From NCBI GenBank assembly GCA_963780805.1, contig CAWADP010000010.1, positions 372,001 through 436,000 on the forward strand: DNA of 64,000 nt, in the 5' to 3' direction. The DNA is from JASHVB01 sp963780805. Lineage in GTDB: Bacteria; Pseudomonadota; Alphaproteobacteria; Acetobacterales; Acetobacteraceae. The translations under genes and the position numbers were made by a program. The notes beneath the pieces were generated by a model. That model saw nothing but the letters and a program-made list of their open reading frames with translations, was not told the DNA's origin and did no database searches. Shown here piece after piece: positions 44,827 through 53,599 of the stretch (the first letter of the stretch is position 1; each line of letters starts with the position of its first letter).

Positions 44827-45005
44827 AGCCCGGTCCCGGCGCGCATCGGCGGCCACGGTTCCGCGGCCGGGTCCTCCGGAATATGAATGCCTCGGGCGTT
44901 GTCGAGGGCCTGCGCCGCGGCCGCGGCGACATCCTCGGGCAACTCCGCGAGTGCTTTCTCCAGGCCGGCAGCGCGGGCCAGCGCCGCGACGAGGTGTTGC
45001 TCCAT
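44823..45005 (-). CDS. small protein coupled to the amidase
   Basis: 60 residues from ATG 45005 (an ATG at 45017 is also possible): MEQHLVAALARAAGLEKALAELPEDVAAAAAQALDNARGI then HIPEDPAAEPWPPMRAGTGL. All-helical, acidic, no signal. Its TGA overlaps the amidase ATG. Size and position match the small subunits (GatC, AtzG) that some amidases need, though I cannot see clear sequence similarity. Confidence 0.55.
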   Translation of the reverse strand: MEQHLVAALARAAGLEKALAELPEDVAAAAAQALDNARGIHIPEDPAAEPWPPMRAGTGL

Positions 45006-45017
45006 CTCAGCCCCCAT

Positions 45018-45480
45018 TCCGCAATCGCGCGATCATGCGACGAGGGTGGTTGCGGCGAAAGGGGTCAGCCCAGGGGGTGTCGCATGGGCGCATGCGTTGC
45101 CTAGATACGGGCCGCCCGCACATGCCTCATACTGGTACCGCAGCGCAGGTACTGGTACCGCAGCGCAGGGGTTGTGATCGGTTGCCGGAGCAGTTCTTCG
45201 GTCTCAAGGCGCCACGCCGCCTCCCCATTCCCTAGGGGCGAGCAGGTCGCCATCCTGGCGGACAGGGATGCCGGGCGGCAGGCGATCGCGTTGCTGTTCG
45301 GGCAGGCGCTCGTCCAGACCGCCGACCCGGGCATTCTGGAGCGCGGCCGGCGCGTCGCGCTCAACTTCGCCGACGCCGTGACGCAACGCCCCGGGGCATG
45401 ATGCTTCGCGACGATCATGGGGGTCCAGTAGGGCGGCTGGATGTCGGTTGAAAAGCCAATCGATTGGGTTAGACCACCCC
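45018..45480. other. intergenic region with a 20-bp tandem duplication
   Basis: ACTGGTACCGCAGCGCAGGT is present twice in a row at 45131-45170. An open plus-strand stretch (about 45240-45401) reads EQVAILADRDAGRQAIALLF then LVQTADPGILERGRRVALNFADAV and could be a short gene or remnant, but has no start signal. Nothing else seen. Confidence 0.4.
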
Positions 45481-45940
45481 GTGAAGCTCTTTCGGGTGCC
45501 GCGAACCGGACTGTATGTTGAGCTGCGGACGCGGGACGAGCATTGCCCGCCGCATGTTCACGTCGAGATCGAAGAGGTGCCTTGGGAAGCCCGGCTGGCG
45601 TTCTCCTTCATCGACAGCGTCGTCAGGCTGATGGACGTGGACCCGATCGAGGATGCGTCGAGCACGCGGATGATCGACCGGATTAAGACAGCCATCGCGA
45701 ACGACCTGCCGAAATGCAGAGCTGTATGGTGGACCAGGGTCGGTACGTGCTGCGTCGATAACCGGTGGACCCAGGTGTGGCGGGACGGGACGGTAACCGT
45801 GCTGGCCAGGCGGGAGGCAAGGCGCCGTCCAGATCGGAAGGGCGAATTACGAACAGGCGGACCAGATGACACTGATCATGAAGGACGGGGCGAGCCTCGC
45901 GATGAAAGCCGGGGCGGGAGTGGAGCAACGGGAGCCTTGA
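45481..45940 (+). pseudogene. DUF4160-like protein with one frameshift
   Basis: From GTG 45481 (TTG 45448 is an alternative) the product reads MKLFRVPRTGLYVELRTRDEHCPPHVHVEIEEVPWEARLAF ... DVDPIEDASS, RIKTAIANDLPKCRAVWW, TVTVLARREA. The PPHVHV motif marks the DUF4160 group, here with an added C-terminal half. One extra A near 45821 shifts the frame; corrected, it ends GAVQIGRANYEQADQMTLIMKDG ... VEQREP at TGA 45940, which overlaps the TTG start of the next gene. Uncorrected, the two genes read as one fused protein. Confidence 0.7.
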
Positions 45941-46359
45941 AGGTTCCACCAACCACGGACGACGAGCTCAGGGACGCCATCGCGGCGGGCCAACGCCGCC
46001 GGGCTACGGAACGCCGGGCGGCGGGTGTGCGCTACGATCCCGACCGGGATGCGATCGAGATCGAGCTGACGGATGGCGCCGCCGTACGGCTGCCGCGCGC
46101 CATGGTGGCGGAATTCCGCGACGTTGCGCCGGCGGACATGGCGAAGCTGCGGGTTTCGCCCGCCGGCTACGGCATCAAGCTGGATGAGCACGACATCGAC
46201 ATCAGCGTGCATGGATTGATCGCCGCGCTTGCCACGCCCGGCGATGCGGCGGCGTCGCTGGGAAGGCTCGGTGGTGCGGCGCGGTCTGAGGCGAAGCGCG
46301 TTAGCGCACGCGCGAACGGTGCGAAAGGCGGCCGACCGAGGAGAGTCCGGGCCGCTTGA
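45937..46359 (+). CDS. DUF2442 domain protein (second copy)
   Basis: 140 residues starting at TTG 45937, which overlaps the preceding stop (TTGA). TDDELRDAIAAGQRRRATERRAAGVRYDPDRDAIEIELTDG, then the DUF2442 core RLPRAMVAEFRDVAPADMAKLRVSPAGYGIKLDEHDIDISVHGLIAALA and the basic end ARANGAKGGRPRRVRAA. Same architecture as the gene at 40570, with distant sequence identity, and again paired with a DUF4160 gene. Because of the upstream frame break it can be read as part of a longer ORF from 45448. Confidence 0.82.
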   Translation: MKVPPTTDDELRDAIAAGQRRRATERRAAGVRYDPDRDAIEIELTDGAAVRLPRAMVAEFRDVAPADMAKLRVSPAGYGIKLDEHDIDISVHGLIAALATPGDAAASLGRLGGAARSEAKRVSARANGAKGGRPRRVRAA

Positions 46360-46375
46360 GCGTGCGCCGATTAGC

Positions 46376-46531
46376 TTAGCAGGGAGGCACGGCGCCATTG
46401 GGGCAAGTCACCACCGAACCCGGCGGCACCACCACTGTCGTATGGGTCGGAGGAGGCGGCGGAGTATCGCTGTAGCTGAAGCAGCCACCCAGCGCGAGCG
46501 GCACGAGCAGCGCAATCAGGATGCGGACCAT
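46376..46531 (-). CDS. very small lipoprotein
   Basis: 51 residues: MVRILIALLVPLALGGC (lipobox LGGC) followed by FSYSDTPPPPPTHTTVVVPPGSVVTCPNGAVPPC. A lipid-anchored peptide with a proline-rich stretch and two C-terminal cysteines that could form a disulfide. Similar tiny lipoproteins are widespread in Acetobacteraceae-type genomes. The GGTTTCCTT-type (AAGGAAAC) ribosome site precedes ATG 46531. Confidence 0.65.
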   Translation of the reverse strand: MVRILIALLVPLALGGCFSYSDTPPPPPTHTTVVVPPGSVVTCPNGAVPPC

Positions 46532-46619
46532 GACGGTTTCCTTCGGGTCAAGACCGCATACCAACAAATAACGTCCCCACACGTTCCGCCTGCTCAACGC
46601 AACGTGCAGCACACCGCCG

Positions 46620-46907
46620 TTATCGTTCGCTCGACGGAGCGGGCGTCCCGCGCAGCAGATCGCCCGGTTCGCCGCGCATGACGTCGGCGGGCGCCGATGG
46701 TTCGCCGCAATCGGTGCGCGGCGCTTGCATCGGCACCGCGATCCAAGCCTTGCCCTTCACGCCGGAGGGTACGCCCGGCCGTCCCGCAAGACCGACCGTC
46801 ACGGGGATGGAAGGACCTTGCGCCGGCAAGGTGGGGCAATCCGCCGGCTGCGCCATCGCACCCGACGCCGCCAAGACCAGCCCTGCCGCTGCCAGCAATC
46901 CCCGCAT
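46620..46907 (-). CDS. small secreted protein
   Basis: 95 residues with a signal peptide (MRGLLAAAGLVLAASGAMAQ). Mature part PADCPTLPAQGPSIPVTVGLAGRPGVPSGVKGKAWIAVPM ... TDCGEPSAPADVMRGEPGDLLRG has two cysteines. I do not recognise the family. It follows hpnN on the same strand after 25 bases and could be cotranscribed. Confidence 0.65.
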   Translation of the reverse strand: MRGLLAAAGLVLAASGAMAQPADCPTLPAQGPSIPVTVGLAGRPGVPSGVKGKAWIAVPMQAPRTDCGEPSAPADVMRGEPGDLLRGTPAPSSER

Positions 46908-46932
46908 GGCGACGCATTCTGCGCCGGCAAGA

Positions 46933-49530
46933 TTAACGATTGGTGTGCGAGGGCGTCAGGCTCGCCAGCAGCGCGGGCACGAACACCAGGCTTGCCAGCA
47001 GCGTGCAAGCGAGGCTGATCAGCAGCAGGTCGCCCATGCTCGCGGTGCCCGGATGTGCCGACAGCGCCAGGGAACCGAACGCCGTCCCGGTGGTCAGCGC
47101 GGAGAACACGATCGCCCGTGCCGTCGCGGAACCCAGCAACAGGCGCCGCCCCTCGCGCCAGTTCATGACGAAATAGATGTTGAACGCGACGCCGACTCCC
47201 AGCAGCAGCGGCAGCGCGATGATGTTGGCGAAGTTCAGCGGCAGCGGCAGCAGCACCGCCACCGTGAGGGTCAGCAGCGCCGACAGAATCAGCGGCGCCA
47301 GCACCAGCAGCACGTCGCGCGGCCGGCGCAGCGCGATCGCCAGGATCGCGGTGATGGCCAGCACGGCATAGATCGCGGCGTCACGGAACGCGTCGACGAT
47401 GGTCTTGGTCGTTGCCACGATGGTGACCGCGGAGCCACCCGCGTCCGGCGAGATTTTCGTCACCTGGTCCACGAACTGCTGCAAGCCGCGGCTGCCCTTA
47501 CCGAGATCCTTCGGCATCACCTGCACGCGCGCCCGGCCGTCCGGCAGCAGCCAGTCGCGCGACACGTCGGGCGGGATGGAGGCCAACGTCACCGGCTGGG
47601 CGTTCAGCACCGTGCGCAGGCGGTCCAGTTCCTCCGGCAGGAAACGAGTCAGGGCCACATTGGTGGCGATTGCTACCGAGTCGGGGGCCGTCTCCAGCCG
47701 GTGCAGGTCGCCGGCGATCTCGGCCAAGGGGTGGTTCGGGGGCAGCTTGGGCAGTGCCGGATCGATCTGCGCCAGAGCGGTCTTGGCGGCCAGGCGCACC
47801 TGGTCCGGCGTGATCGGAGCGGGCGGTGTCACCGGCGGCGCCATCGTCGGTGCCAGGATCGAGTTCGCATCGGCGATGATGGCCAGTTTCTGCTGCTGGT
47901 CGCCGGGGACGAAACTGTCGATGTCCCTCACGCTCGCCACCGTCGGCAGCGGCCGGGCCTTCGCGGCCACCGCGTCCGCCGCCCGCGCATTCGGGGCGAG
48001 GATGTCGATGCTGTAGGGATTGGTCACCGGATTGTTGATCAGGTCGCGCAGCGTCTCCATCGCCTCGGTGTGCGGGTTCTTGGTGTCGAGCGGATCGGAA
48101 TCGAACTCCAACCGCGGCGCAAGCACGGCGGAGACCACGGCAAGCGCGGCGGCCACCACCAGGATCGGACGATGCCAGTGCACCACCAGCGGATCGAGCG
48201 GCGCGGCCCAGGCGAAGCCGACCAGCCGCCCCTCACCCGGTGGGTGGCACAGCGTTATCGCCGCCGGCAGGAAGGTCATGGTGCAGGCGAAGGCGATCAG
48301 CATGCCGCCGCCGGCGATCAGCCCGAGTTCGGCGACGCCCTGGAAACTGGTCGGGACGAAGGCCAGGAAGCCGGCCGCGGTCGCGGTCGCCGCCACCAGG
48401 ATCTGGGTGCCGACGCGGCGTGCGTTCTGGCGCATCGCCTCGGCCGGATCGTTCGGGTTCTCGAACCGGCGCTCACGGTAGCGGACCGAGAACTGGATGG
48501 CGAAGTCCACGGCGATGCCGACGAACAACACGCCGAAGCCGACCGAGACCAGGTTCAGCGTCCCCACCGCCAGCGTGGCAAACAGCAGCGTGAGCGAGAG
48601 GCCGAGCACCAGCGTGCCCAGGATCGGCACGATCAGCCGCCAGGTCTTTGCGGCCAGGAACAGCCAGACGGTGATCAGGATGACGCTGCCGATCAGGCCG
48701 GTCACGGCACCCTGGGCGACGGAGGCGAACTCCTCGTCGGCCAGCGCCACCTGGCCGGTGATGCGCACGCGCGCCAAGCCGTCCTTCACGAAGGGAAGCT
48801 GGGCGATGATGGCACGCAACGCCTTGGTCGCGTCCCCGCCGGGTTCCAGGTCGCCATAATTCTGCTTCGGCTGCACCAGCACGAAGCGGTAGGGGCCCTC
48901 CAGGTTCGCCAGGCTGCCGCCGAGCAGGGTCTGCCAGGACAGCGGCTGGGGATGGCCGTCGATCGCGTCGGCAAGCGACTGGTGGAAGGCGCGCATCGGC
49001 GCCAGATAGGGCGTCAGGTTCGCGTCGCCATGCGTCACCCCCATGCCGAGCAAGGCGAGGGCCGAGAACAGACCGCGGGCGGTGGGATCGGCGACGAGCT
49101 GGCCGATGAACGGCTGCGCGTCGATGGTGCGGTTCATCAGGTCGGTGAGCTGTTTCGTGTCGAGAAACAGCAGGCCCTCCTGCTGCAAATAGGGCGACGC
49201 GTCGGGCCGGCGCACCGTGATGAAATGCGTGTGATCCGCCGAAACCTTGGCTGCCAGCTCGGCAGCGGTGGCGTCGGCTTCCTCGGGGATGCGGGCGTTG
49301 ACCACCGCCACCAGCAGGTTGTTGAACTGCGGGAAGTCACGGTTGAATTCCATGGCGCGTTGCCGCCAGGGCAGGTTCTTGGAGAACATCGCGTCGGTGT
49401 CGGTGGTGACTCCCAGGCCGTGCGCGGCGACCCAGACGGCGACGCCGACGATCGCAAAGCATGCCAGGACAACGGCAAGGGCGTTGCGGCGGCAGAAGTC
49501 AGCCAGGCCGACGAGCAGGCGGGTCAGCAT
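46933..49530 (-). CDS. hpnN: hopanoid biosynthesis-associated RND transporter HpnN
   Basis: 865 residues from ATG 49530. RND/MMPL topology: TM1 (ALAVVLACFAIVGVAVWVAA), periplasmic domain 1, a six-helix bundle (GLIGSVILITVWLFLA; SVGFGVLFVGIAVDFAIQFSVRYRE; AELGLIAGGGMLIAFACTMTFLPAAITL), TM7 (ILVVAAALAVVSAVLAPRL), domain 2 and the second bundle (VLAITAILAIALRR; IIALPLLLGVGVAFNIYFVMNW; LISLACTLLASLVFVPALLASL). HpnN moves hopanoids to the outer membrane. No other hpn gene is in the window, so the identification rests on the sequence layout; a general MMPL exporter is the alternative. Confidence 0.85.
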   Translation of the reverse strand: MLTRLLVGLADFCRRNALAVVLACFAIVGVAVWVAAHGLGVTTDTDAMFSKNLPWRQRAMEFNRDFPQFNNLLVAVVNARIPEEADATAAELAAKVSADHTHFITVRRPDASPYLQQEGLLFLDTKQLTDLMNRTIDAQPFIGQLVADPTARGLFSALALLGMGVTHGDANLTPYLAPMRAFHQSLADAIDGHPQPLSWQTLLGGSLANLEGPYRFVLVQPKQNYGDLEPGGDATKALRAIIAQLPFVKDGLARVRITGQVALADEEFASVAQGAVTGLIGSVILITVWLFLAAKTWRLIVPILGTLVLGLSLTLLFATLAVGTLNLVSVGFGVLFVGIAVDFAIQFSVRYRERRFENPNDPAEAMRQNARRVGTQILVAATATAAGFLAFVPTSFQGVAELGLIAGGGMLIAFACTMTFLPAAITLCHPPGEGRLVGFAWAAPLDPLVVHWHRPILVVAAALAVVSAVLAPRLEFDSDPLDTKNPHTEAMETLRDLINNPVTNPYSIDILAPNARAADAVAAKARPLPTVASVRDIDSFVPGDQQQKLAIIADANSILAPTMAPPVTPPAPITPDQVRLAAKTALAQIDPALPKLPPNHPLAEIAGDLHRLETAPDSVAIATNVALTRFLPEELDRLRTVLNAQPVTLASIPPDVSRDWLLPDGRARVQVMPKDLGKGSRGLQQFVDQVTKISPDAGGSAVTIVATTKTIVDAFRDAAIYAVLAITAILAIALRRPRDVLLVLAPLILSALLTLTVAVLLPLPLNFANIIALPLLLGVGVAFNIYFVMNWREGRRLLLGSATARAIVFSALTTGTAFGSLALSAHPGTASMGDLLLISLACTLLASLVFVPALLASLTPSHTNR

Positions 49531-49985
49531 CGATGGGCGAATTCCGTCGGGAGGGGCGCCCCTGATAGTCGGTTCATGGGGTTGGGTCCATGCGGCGCGG
49601 CTCCGCGTGGAGGGCAATGGGCTGAACGGGACCAAGCTGGGCGCCCGCCGCACGTGCGGCGATTTGGCTGCATCCGGAGGCTCGCACCAAACGACATCGA
49701 TGTTGGTGGCAGCTTGCTTTCAGCACGGATCCGGAACGGAAAGCCAGGAGAAATAGTTCGAAGGTTCCCTGGCAGTCGGGGAGCCTCCGACGCCGTGGCT
49801 CCCGGTGGTCCTCCGTTCTGTCGCCGTGCTGAAAACGCTGAATGATGAGGCACCCGCGGTCGGTATACCCTGCTGCCGGGCAGCGGCTTTGACGGCGGGT
49901 CTGCGCTGGGCGAACACTGCGGCGCCCGAGACTGCCGCGCTCGAGGGCGCCCGAGATTGCCGCGCTCGAGAAGGAGGGTCGTCCC
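49531..49985. other. intergenic region, no gene seen
   Basis: Between divergent hpnN and the MetE-like gene. A direct repeat of GGCGCCCGAGA(C/T)TGCCGCGCTCGAG occurs at 49922-49970. Promoters for both genes should be here. Open frames present read as low-complexity shadows. Confidence 0.4.
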
Positions 49986-51131
49986 ATGTCCAGCTCCGTC
50001 ACCCAGACCAGCGCCGAGGCCGGGCCTCGCAGCCGCCCGCCCTTCCGCGCCGATCAAGTGGGTAGCCTGCTGCGGCCGCGCGAGTTGGCCGAGGCACGCG
50101 CCGCGCACAAGGCAGGCACACTGTCGGCGGAGGCCTTGCGTGCGGTGGAGGACCGCTGCATCGAAGCGGCGATCCGCAAGCAGGAGGAGGTCGGGCTGCG
50201 CGCCGCGACCGATGGCGAATATCGGCGCGCGTATTGGCATTACGATTTCGTGTCCGGCCTGGACGGCGTGGAGATCTACGAGCCGGAGCAGAAAATCCAG
50301 TTCAAGGGCGCGGTGTTGCCGCATGCTCTGCGGGTGAACGAACGGATTGGCTGGTCGAAGCCGGTGATGGTGGATCACTACCGGTTCGTGGCGGACCATG
50401 TGCGGACGGCGGTGCCGAAGATGACCATTCCGTCACCCAGCGTGGTGCACTTCCGTGGCGGACGGCGGGCGATCGATCCGAAGGTGTATCCGGACCTGGA
50501 TGGATTCTTCGCCGATCTCGGTGCGGCGTACCAGAAGGCGGTGGCGGCATTCGGCGCGGCCGGGTGCCGCTATCTGCAGATCGACGAGGTGAACATCGCG
50601 TATCTGTGCGACCCGGAGCAGATCGCGGGGCTGAAGGCGCGCGGCGAGCATGTGGAGAATTTGCTGGGTATCTACGCGGACCTGCTGAACCGGGCGATCT
50701 CGGGGCGGCCGGAAGGCATGGTAATCAGCATGCATCTGTGCCGTGGCAACTTCCGCTCCACGTTCGTGGCGACGGGCGGGTATGAGCCGGTGGCGGAGAC
50801 GTTGTTCAATCGGATCAACTCCGATGCATATTTCATGGAGTACGATTCGGATCGCGCGGGCGGGTTCGAGCCGCTGCGCTTTGTGCCGCGCGGGCACAAG
50901 GTTGTGGTGCTGGGACTGGTCACCTCCAAGACCGGCGAGCTGGAGAGCAAGGACGAATTGAAACGGCGGATCGAGGCGGCGTCGAAATACCTGCCGCTGG
51001 AGCAACTCGCCCTGTCGCCGCAATGCGGATTCGCTTCGACCGAGGAAGGCAACCTGCTGACCGAGGAGCAGCAGTGGGCGAAGCTGCGGCTGTGCGTGGA
51101 GGTGGCGCAGGAGGTCTGGGGCGGGGTGTAG
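49986..51131 (+). CDS. MetE-like cobalamin-independent methyltransferase (C-terminal domain type)
   Basis: 381 residues, corresponding to the catalytic half of cobalamin-independent methionine synthase. FRADQVGSLLRP at the start, DGEYRR, YLQIDEVNIAYL, and zinc ligands in the MHLCRGNFRS (His and Cys), a glutamate near EYDSDRAGGFEPLRF, and the C-terminal ALSPQCGFAST (Cys). Short MetE-like proteins often use alternative methyl donors such as methylcorrinoid proteins or act in other methyl-transfer pathways. AGAAGGAG precedes ATG 49986. Monocistronic. Confidence 0.9.
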   Translation: MSSSVTQTSAEAGPRSRPPFRADQVGSLLRPRELAEARAAHKAGTLSAEALRAVEDRCIEAAIRKQEEVGLRAATDGEYRRAYWHYDFVSGLDGVEIYEPEQKIQFKGAVLPHALRVNERIGWSKPVMVDHYRFVADHVRTAVPKMTIPSPSVVHFRGGRRAIDPKVYPDLDGFFADLGAAYQKAVAAFGAAGCRYLQIDEVNIAYLCDPEQIAGLKARGEHVENLLGIYADLLNRAISGRPEGMVISMHLCRGNFRSTFVATGGYEPVAETLFNRINSDAYFMEYDSDRAGGFEPLRFVPRGHKVVVLGLVTSKTGELESKDELKRRIEAASKYLPLEQLALSPQCGFASTEEGNLLTEEQQWAKLRLCVEVAQEVWGGV

Positions 51132-51315
51132 GAGAAGCAACACCCCGGGTTCGCGCATCCCGGGACCGGCATCGTGGCGCCAGCGCGTTAGCGCTTTATT
51201 TTTGATTCGCACGGAGGAAGGGCAGGGGACCAGTCGGTGGGGCTCCGGCGTCCTCTCCGGTCCCACCGTGTCCCGCCGCAGGGCCATCCCGCACGACGAC
51301 GGTGGGCCTACCGTC

Positions 51316-52581
51316 TCATGCAACGGCTCCGTTCAACGCCGCATCGAAGATGTCGTAATTCCTGAGGCGCGGATGCGCGTCGCGCCAGGCAGGGTCGAGC
51401 GGCGCCGAGACCAGGAACGGGACGCGCTGCTCCGCGAGCCCCCCGTGCGAGCGGAGACGCTCGCCGGCGAGACCTGCAAGGTCATGCTCGGCCGCGCGCG
51501 CGCCCAGGGCGACACCGAGGCGCGCGATGACCGTCACGTCCCCTTCCATTTCTGGCAGAAGGTCGTACCGCGCACAGGCCTCCGCCCCGGTCAGCACCTG
51601 CTCTATCTCCGGCAGCGACGAAAGATACGTGATCACGGCGTCCGCCGTTGGGCCGCCTTTGGAGATATGCACGCGCACGAAGCCGCCGAGCGCACCGTGA
51701 TGGCGGACGAAGGGATCGGTGATAGGGCAGATCACGCGGCAGGTGCCGGTGCCAAAGCGCGCATCCAGCAGATCGCCAACGAAGATCACATTGGGCGTGC
51801 CGTCCGGCTTCGCCATGTCGTGCATGCCGTGGTCGGCGGTGGCAGCGACGAGCGCGCCGAGTTCAATCAGCCGCCGAAGGCGAGCATCGATCGCGCGATG
51901 GAAATCGCGTGCCTCCGGTGCTTCCGGCGCATAGCGGTGCTGCACGTAATCCGAAAGCGAGAGATAGAGCAGGCGTGCCCGGCCCTCTTCCAACAGCCGC
52001 ACGCCGGTATCGAGCACGAACAGGGAGAGATCGGCGGAATATTGATCGGGTTCTCCGCGCCCTACGAGACCGGGCAGATCGTCGATCCCATGCGTTTGCA
52101 TCCGGGCCGCACCGGCATGCTGCGCGGAAACGGCGATGCCCATGGGTCCAATCGGCAGGCCCTTCGCGAGCGCTGCCCGAAGCTTGTCCTTTGCGGTGAC
52201 GACGGCCGTGGGCACTCCGGCCTGGGCCATACAGGCGAGAATGGTGGGCGCCTTGAGCTCCTTGTCGCCCGTGACCATCACCGTTTCGCCGGTACGGCGG
52301 TCCAGATAGAAATTGCCGGAGACGCCATGCACCGAGGGCGGCGTGCCAGTGACAATGGAGCAGTTGTTCGGGTTCGTGAAGCATGGCAGGGCCGCACGTG
52401 CCTCCCCTGCAAATCCCTCCCGCGCGATGCGCGCGAAGCCGGGCAGTTCGCCCGCTGCAAGCCCGACGGCAAGATAATCCGGATCGAAACCGTCGATACA
52501 GATCACCGCAACGGGGTGCTGCGGCATTGCATAGGTGCGGTGGTTTACTACGACCTTTTGTGGGATGGAGTTGTCCAGCAT
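51316..52581 (-). CDS. phnA: phosphonoacetate hydrolase
   Basis: 421 residues of the alkaline phosphatase superfamily. Metal ligand D30 (VICIDGFDPDYL), nucleophile T69 (PCFTNPNNCSIVTG), then DYVQHRYAPEA and ATADHGMHDM with further Asp/His ligands. The start is ATG 52581 with AGGAGG upstream. Phosphonoacetate hydrolase cleaves phosphonoacetate to acetate and phosphate. A LysR-type gene is divergent 31 bases away, as for PhnR in the Pseudomonas phnA operon. No aminotransferase or dehydrogenase of the 2-aminoethylphosphonate route lies here, so the substrate must be imported or made elsewhere. Confidence 0.88.
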   Translation of the reverse strand: MLDNSIPQKVVVNHRTYAMPQHPVAVICIDGFDPDYLAVGLAAGELPGFARIAREGFAGEARAALPCFTNPNNCSIVTGTPPSVHGVSGNFYLDRRTGETVMVTGDKELKAPTILACMAQAGVPTAVVTAKDKLRAALAKGLPIGPMGIAVSAQHAGAARMQTHGIDDLPGLVGRGEPDQYSADLSLFVLDTGVRLLEEGRARLLYLSLSDYVQHRYAPEAPEARDFHRAIDARLRRLIELGALVAATADHGMHDMAKPDGTPNVIFVGDLLDARFGTGTCRVICPITDPFVRHHGALGGFVRVHISKGGPTADAVITYLSSLPEIEQVLTGAEACARYDLLPEMEGDVTVIARLGVALGARAAEHDLAGLAGERLRSHGGLAEQRVPFLVSAPLDPAWRDAHPRLRNYDIFDAALNGAVA

Positions 52582-52612
52582 TCTGTTCCTCCTGCGCTTT
52601 TCAGGTCCAGAC

Positions 52613-53599
52613 ATGAGCGCTACGCTGGCCGAGGTGCGAGCGATTTTTCCGCCGCGAAACGCGGCCAAAAATTCTCGGCACGAACCCGCAAAAGGGAGGC
52701 CAGACATCGTTCGGGATCGCAGACCACCGTTGCGGATGCTCGCCTGTTTCGAGGCGCTGGCCCGCCTCGGATCGCGCGAAATCGCAGCCGCGGAGCTGAA
52801 CGTCACCGAAGGTGCGGTTGCCAAACAGCTTCGTGCGCTGGAGCAATGGTTGCGCACGCCGCTGTTCGAGAGCGGCGGACGGGAGCCGGCAATGACGTCG
52901 GCCGGACGGCGGCTGGCTCAGGCGATGACCGCGGCAATGGAGACGATACAACTTGGGCTGGATGAAGTGGGCCAGCGCCCTGTCGATAACAGGGAGCTCC
53001 GCATTCTCGTCCCGGCCACACTTTCCATGCATTGGCTTGTGCCTCGGCTGCCGCGCATCGAGCAGGCCGATCTGGGATTCCGTCTTCGTGTGCATACGAC
53101 TCATACTGGCGAGGACTGGCTTTCGCTGCCCCATGACGCGGCAATCCGCCGTGACGGCTTCCTGCCGCCGGGGTACCGGCAGGAGCTGCTGTTTCAGGAT
53201 GAACTGGCAGCCTATGCCAGCCCGATGCTGCTGGACCACATCGACCATCACGAAAATGCAAGCGATATTCCGCTCCTCGAGAGCCGCACGCGACCGGGTG
53301 AATTGGACCGGTGGCTGGCCGCGTGGCAAGTCAGGAAAACGAACGGGACACGGCGAACCTTCGCGCATTTCTATACCGCCTATGAAGCTGCGCTGGCTGC
53401 TGAAGGCCTGTTGGTCGTCCCCACGCTGCTTGCTGCCGAGGACGTTCGAAATGGTCGGCTCGTTGCCTTCAAGCCCGACGTCAGGCTCCAAGGCGCCCGG
53501 CACATGCTGCTCTGGCGGAAAGTCGACGATGCAGCCACGGCGTTGATGACGCTCGCAGTCTGGCTAAGGCGGGAAACGGTTTCACCATCCTCCGCTTAG
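52613..53599 (+). CDS. LysR-type transcriptional regulator, divergent from phnA
   Basis: 328 residues from ATG 52613. N-terminal winged helix (PPLRMLACFEALARLGSREIAAAELNVTEGAVAKQLRALEQWLRTPLFES), then a co-inducer domain (LRILVPATLSMHWLVPRLPRIEQADLGFRLRVHTT). The GcvA-like layout is typical. The first 35 residues are an unusual extension; ATG 52736 would be a shorter start. With only 31 bases between the two starts, its own binding site must overlap both promoters. Likely inducer is phosphonoacetate (inference from context). Confidence 0.88.
   Translation: MSATLAEVRAIFPPRNAAKNSRHEPAKGRPDIVRDRRPPLRMLACFEALARLGSREIAAAELNVTEGAVAKQLRALEQWLRTPLFESGGREPAMTSAGRRLAQAMTAAMETIQLGLDEVGQRPVDNRELRILVPATLSMHWLVPRLPRIEQADLGFRLRVHTTHTGEDWLSLPHDAAIRRDGFLPPGYRQELLFQDELAAYASPMLLDHIDHHENASDIPLLESRTRPGELDRWLAAWQVRKTNGTRRTFAHFYTAYEAALAAEGLLVVPTLLAAEDVRNGRLVAFKPDVRLQGARHMLLWRKVDDAATALMTLAVWLRRETVSPSSA

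Noticed and set aside
45448..46359. Single fused DUF4160-DUF2442 protein
   Set aside because: The join passes through meaningless sequence (about 45822-45936), while the neighbouring frame continues the first protein to a stop overlapping a TTG start of the second. Two genes with one extra base fit better.
46678..49845. 1055-codon open frame on the plus strand opposite hpnN
   Set aside because: It is the antisense of a clear RND transporter; its text is Arg/Gln/His/Gly-rich without domains, as expected from high-GC third positions.
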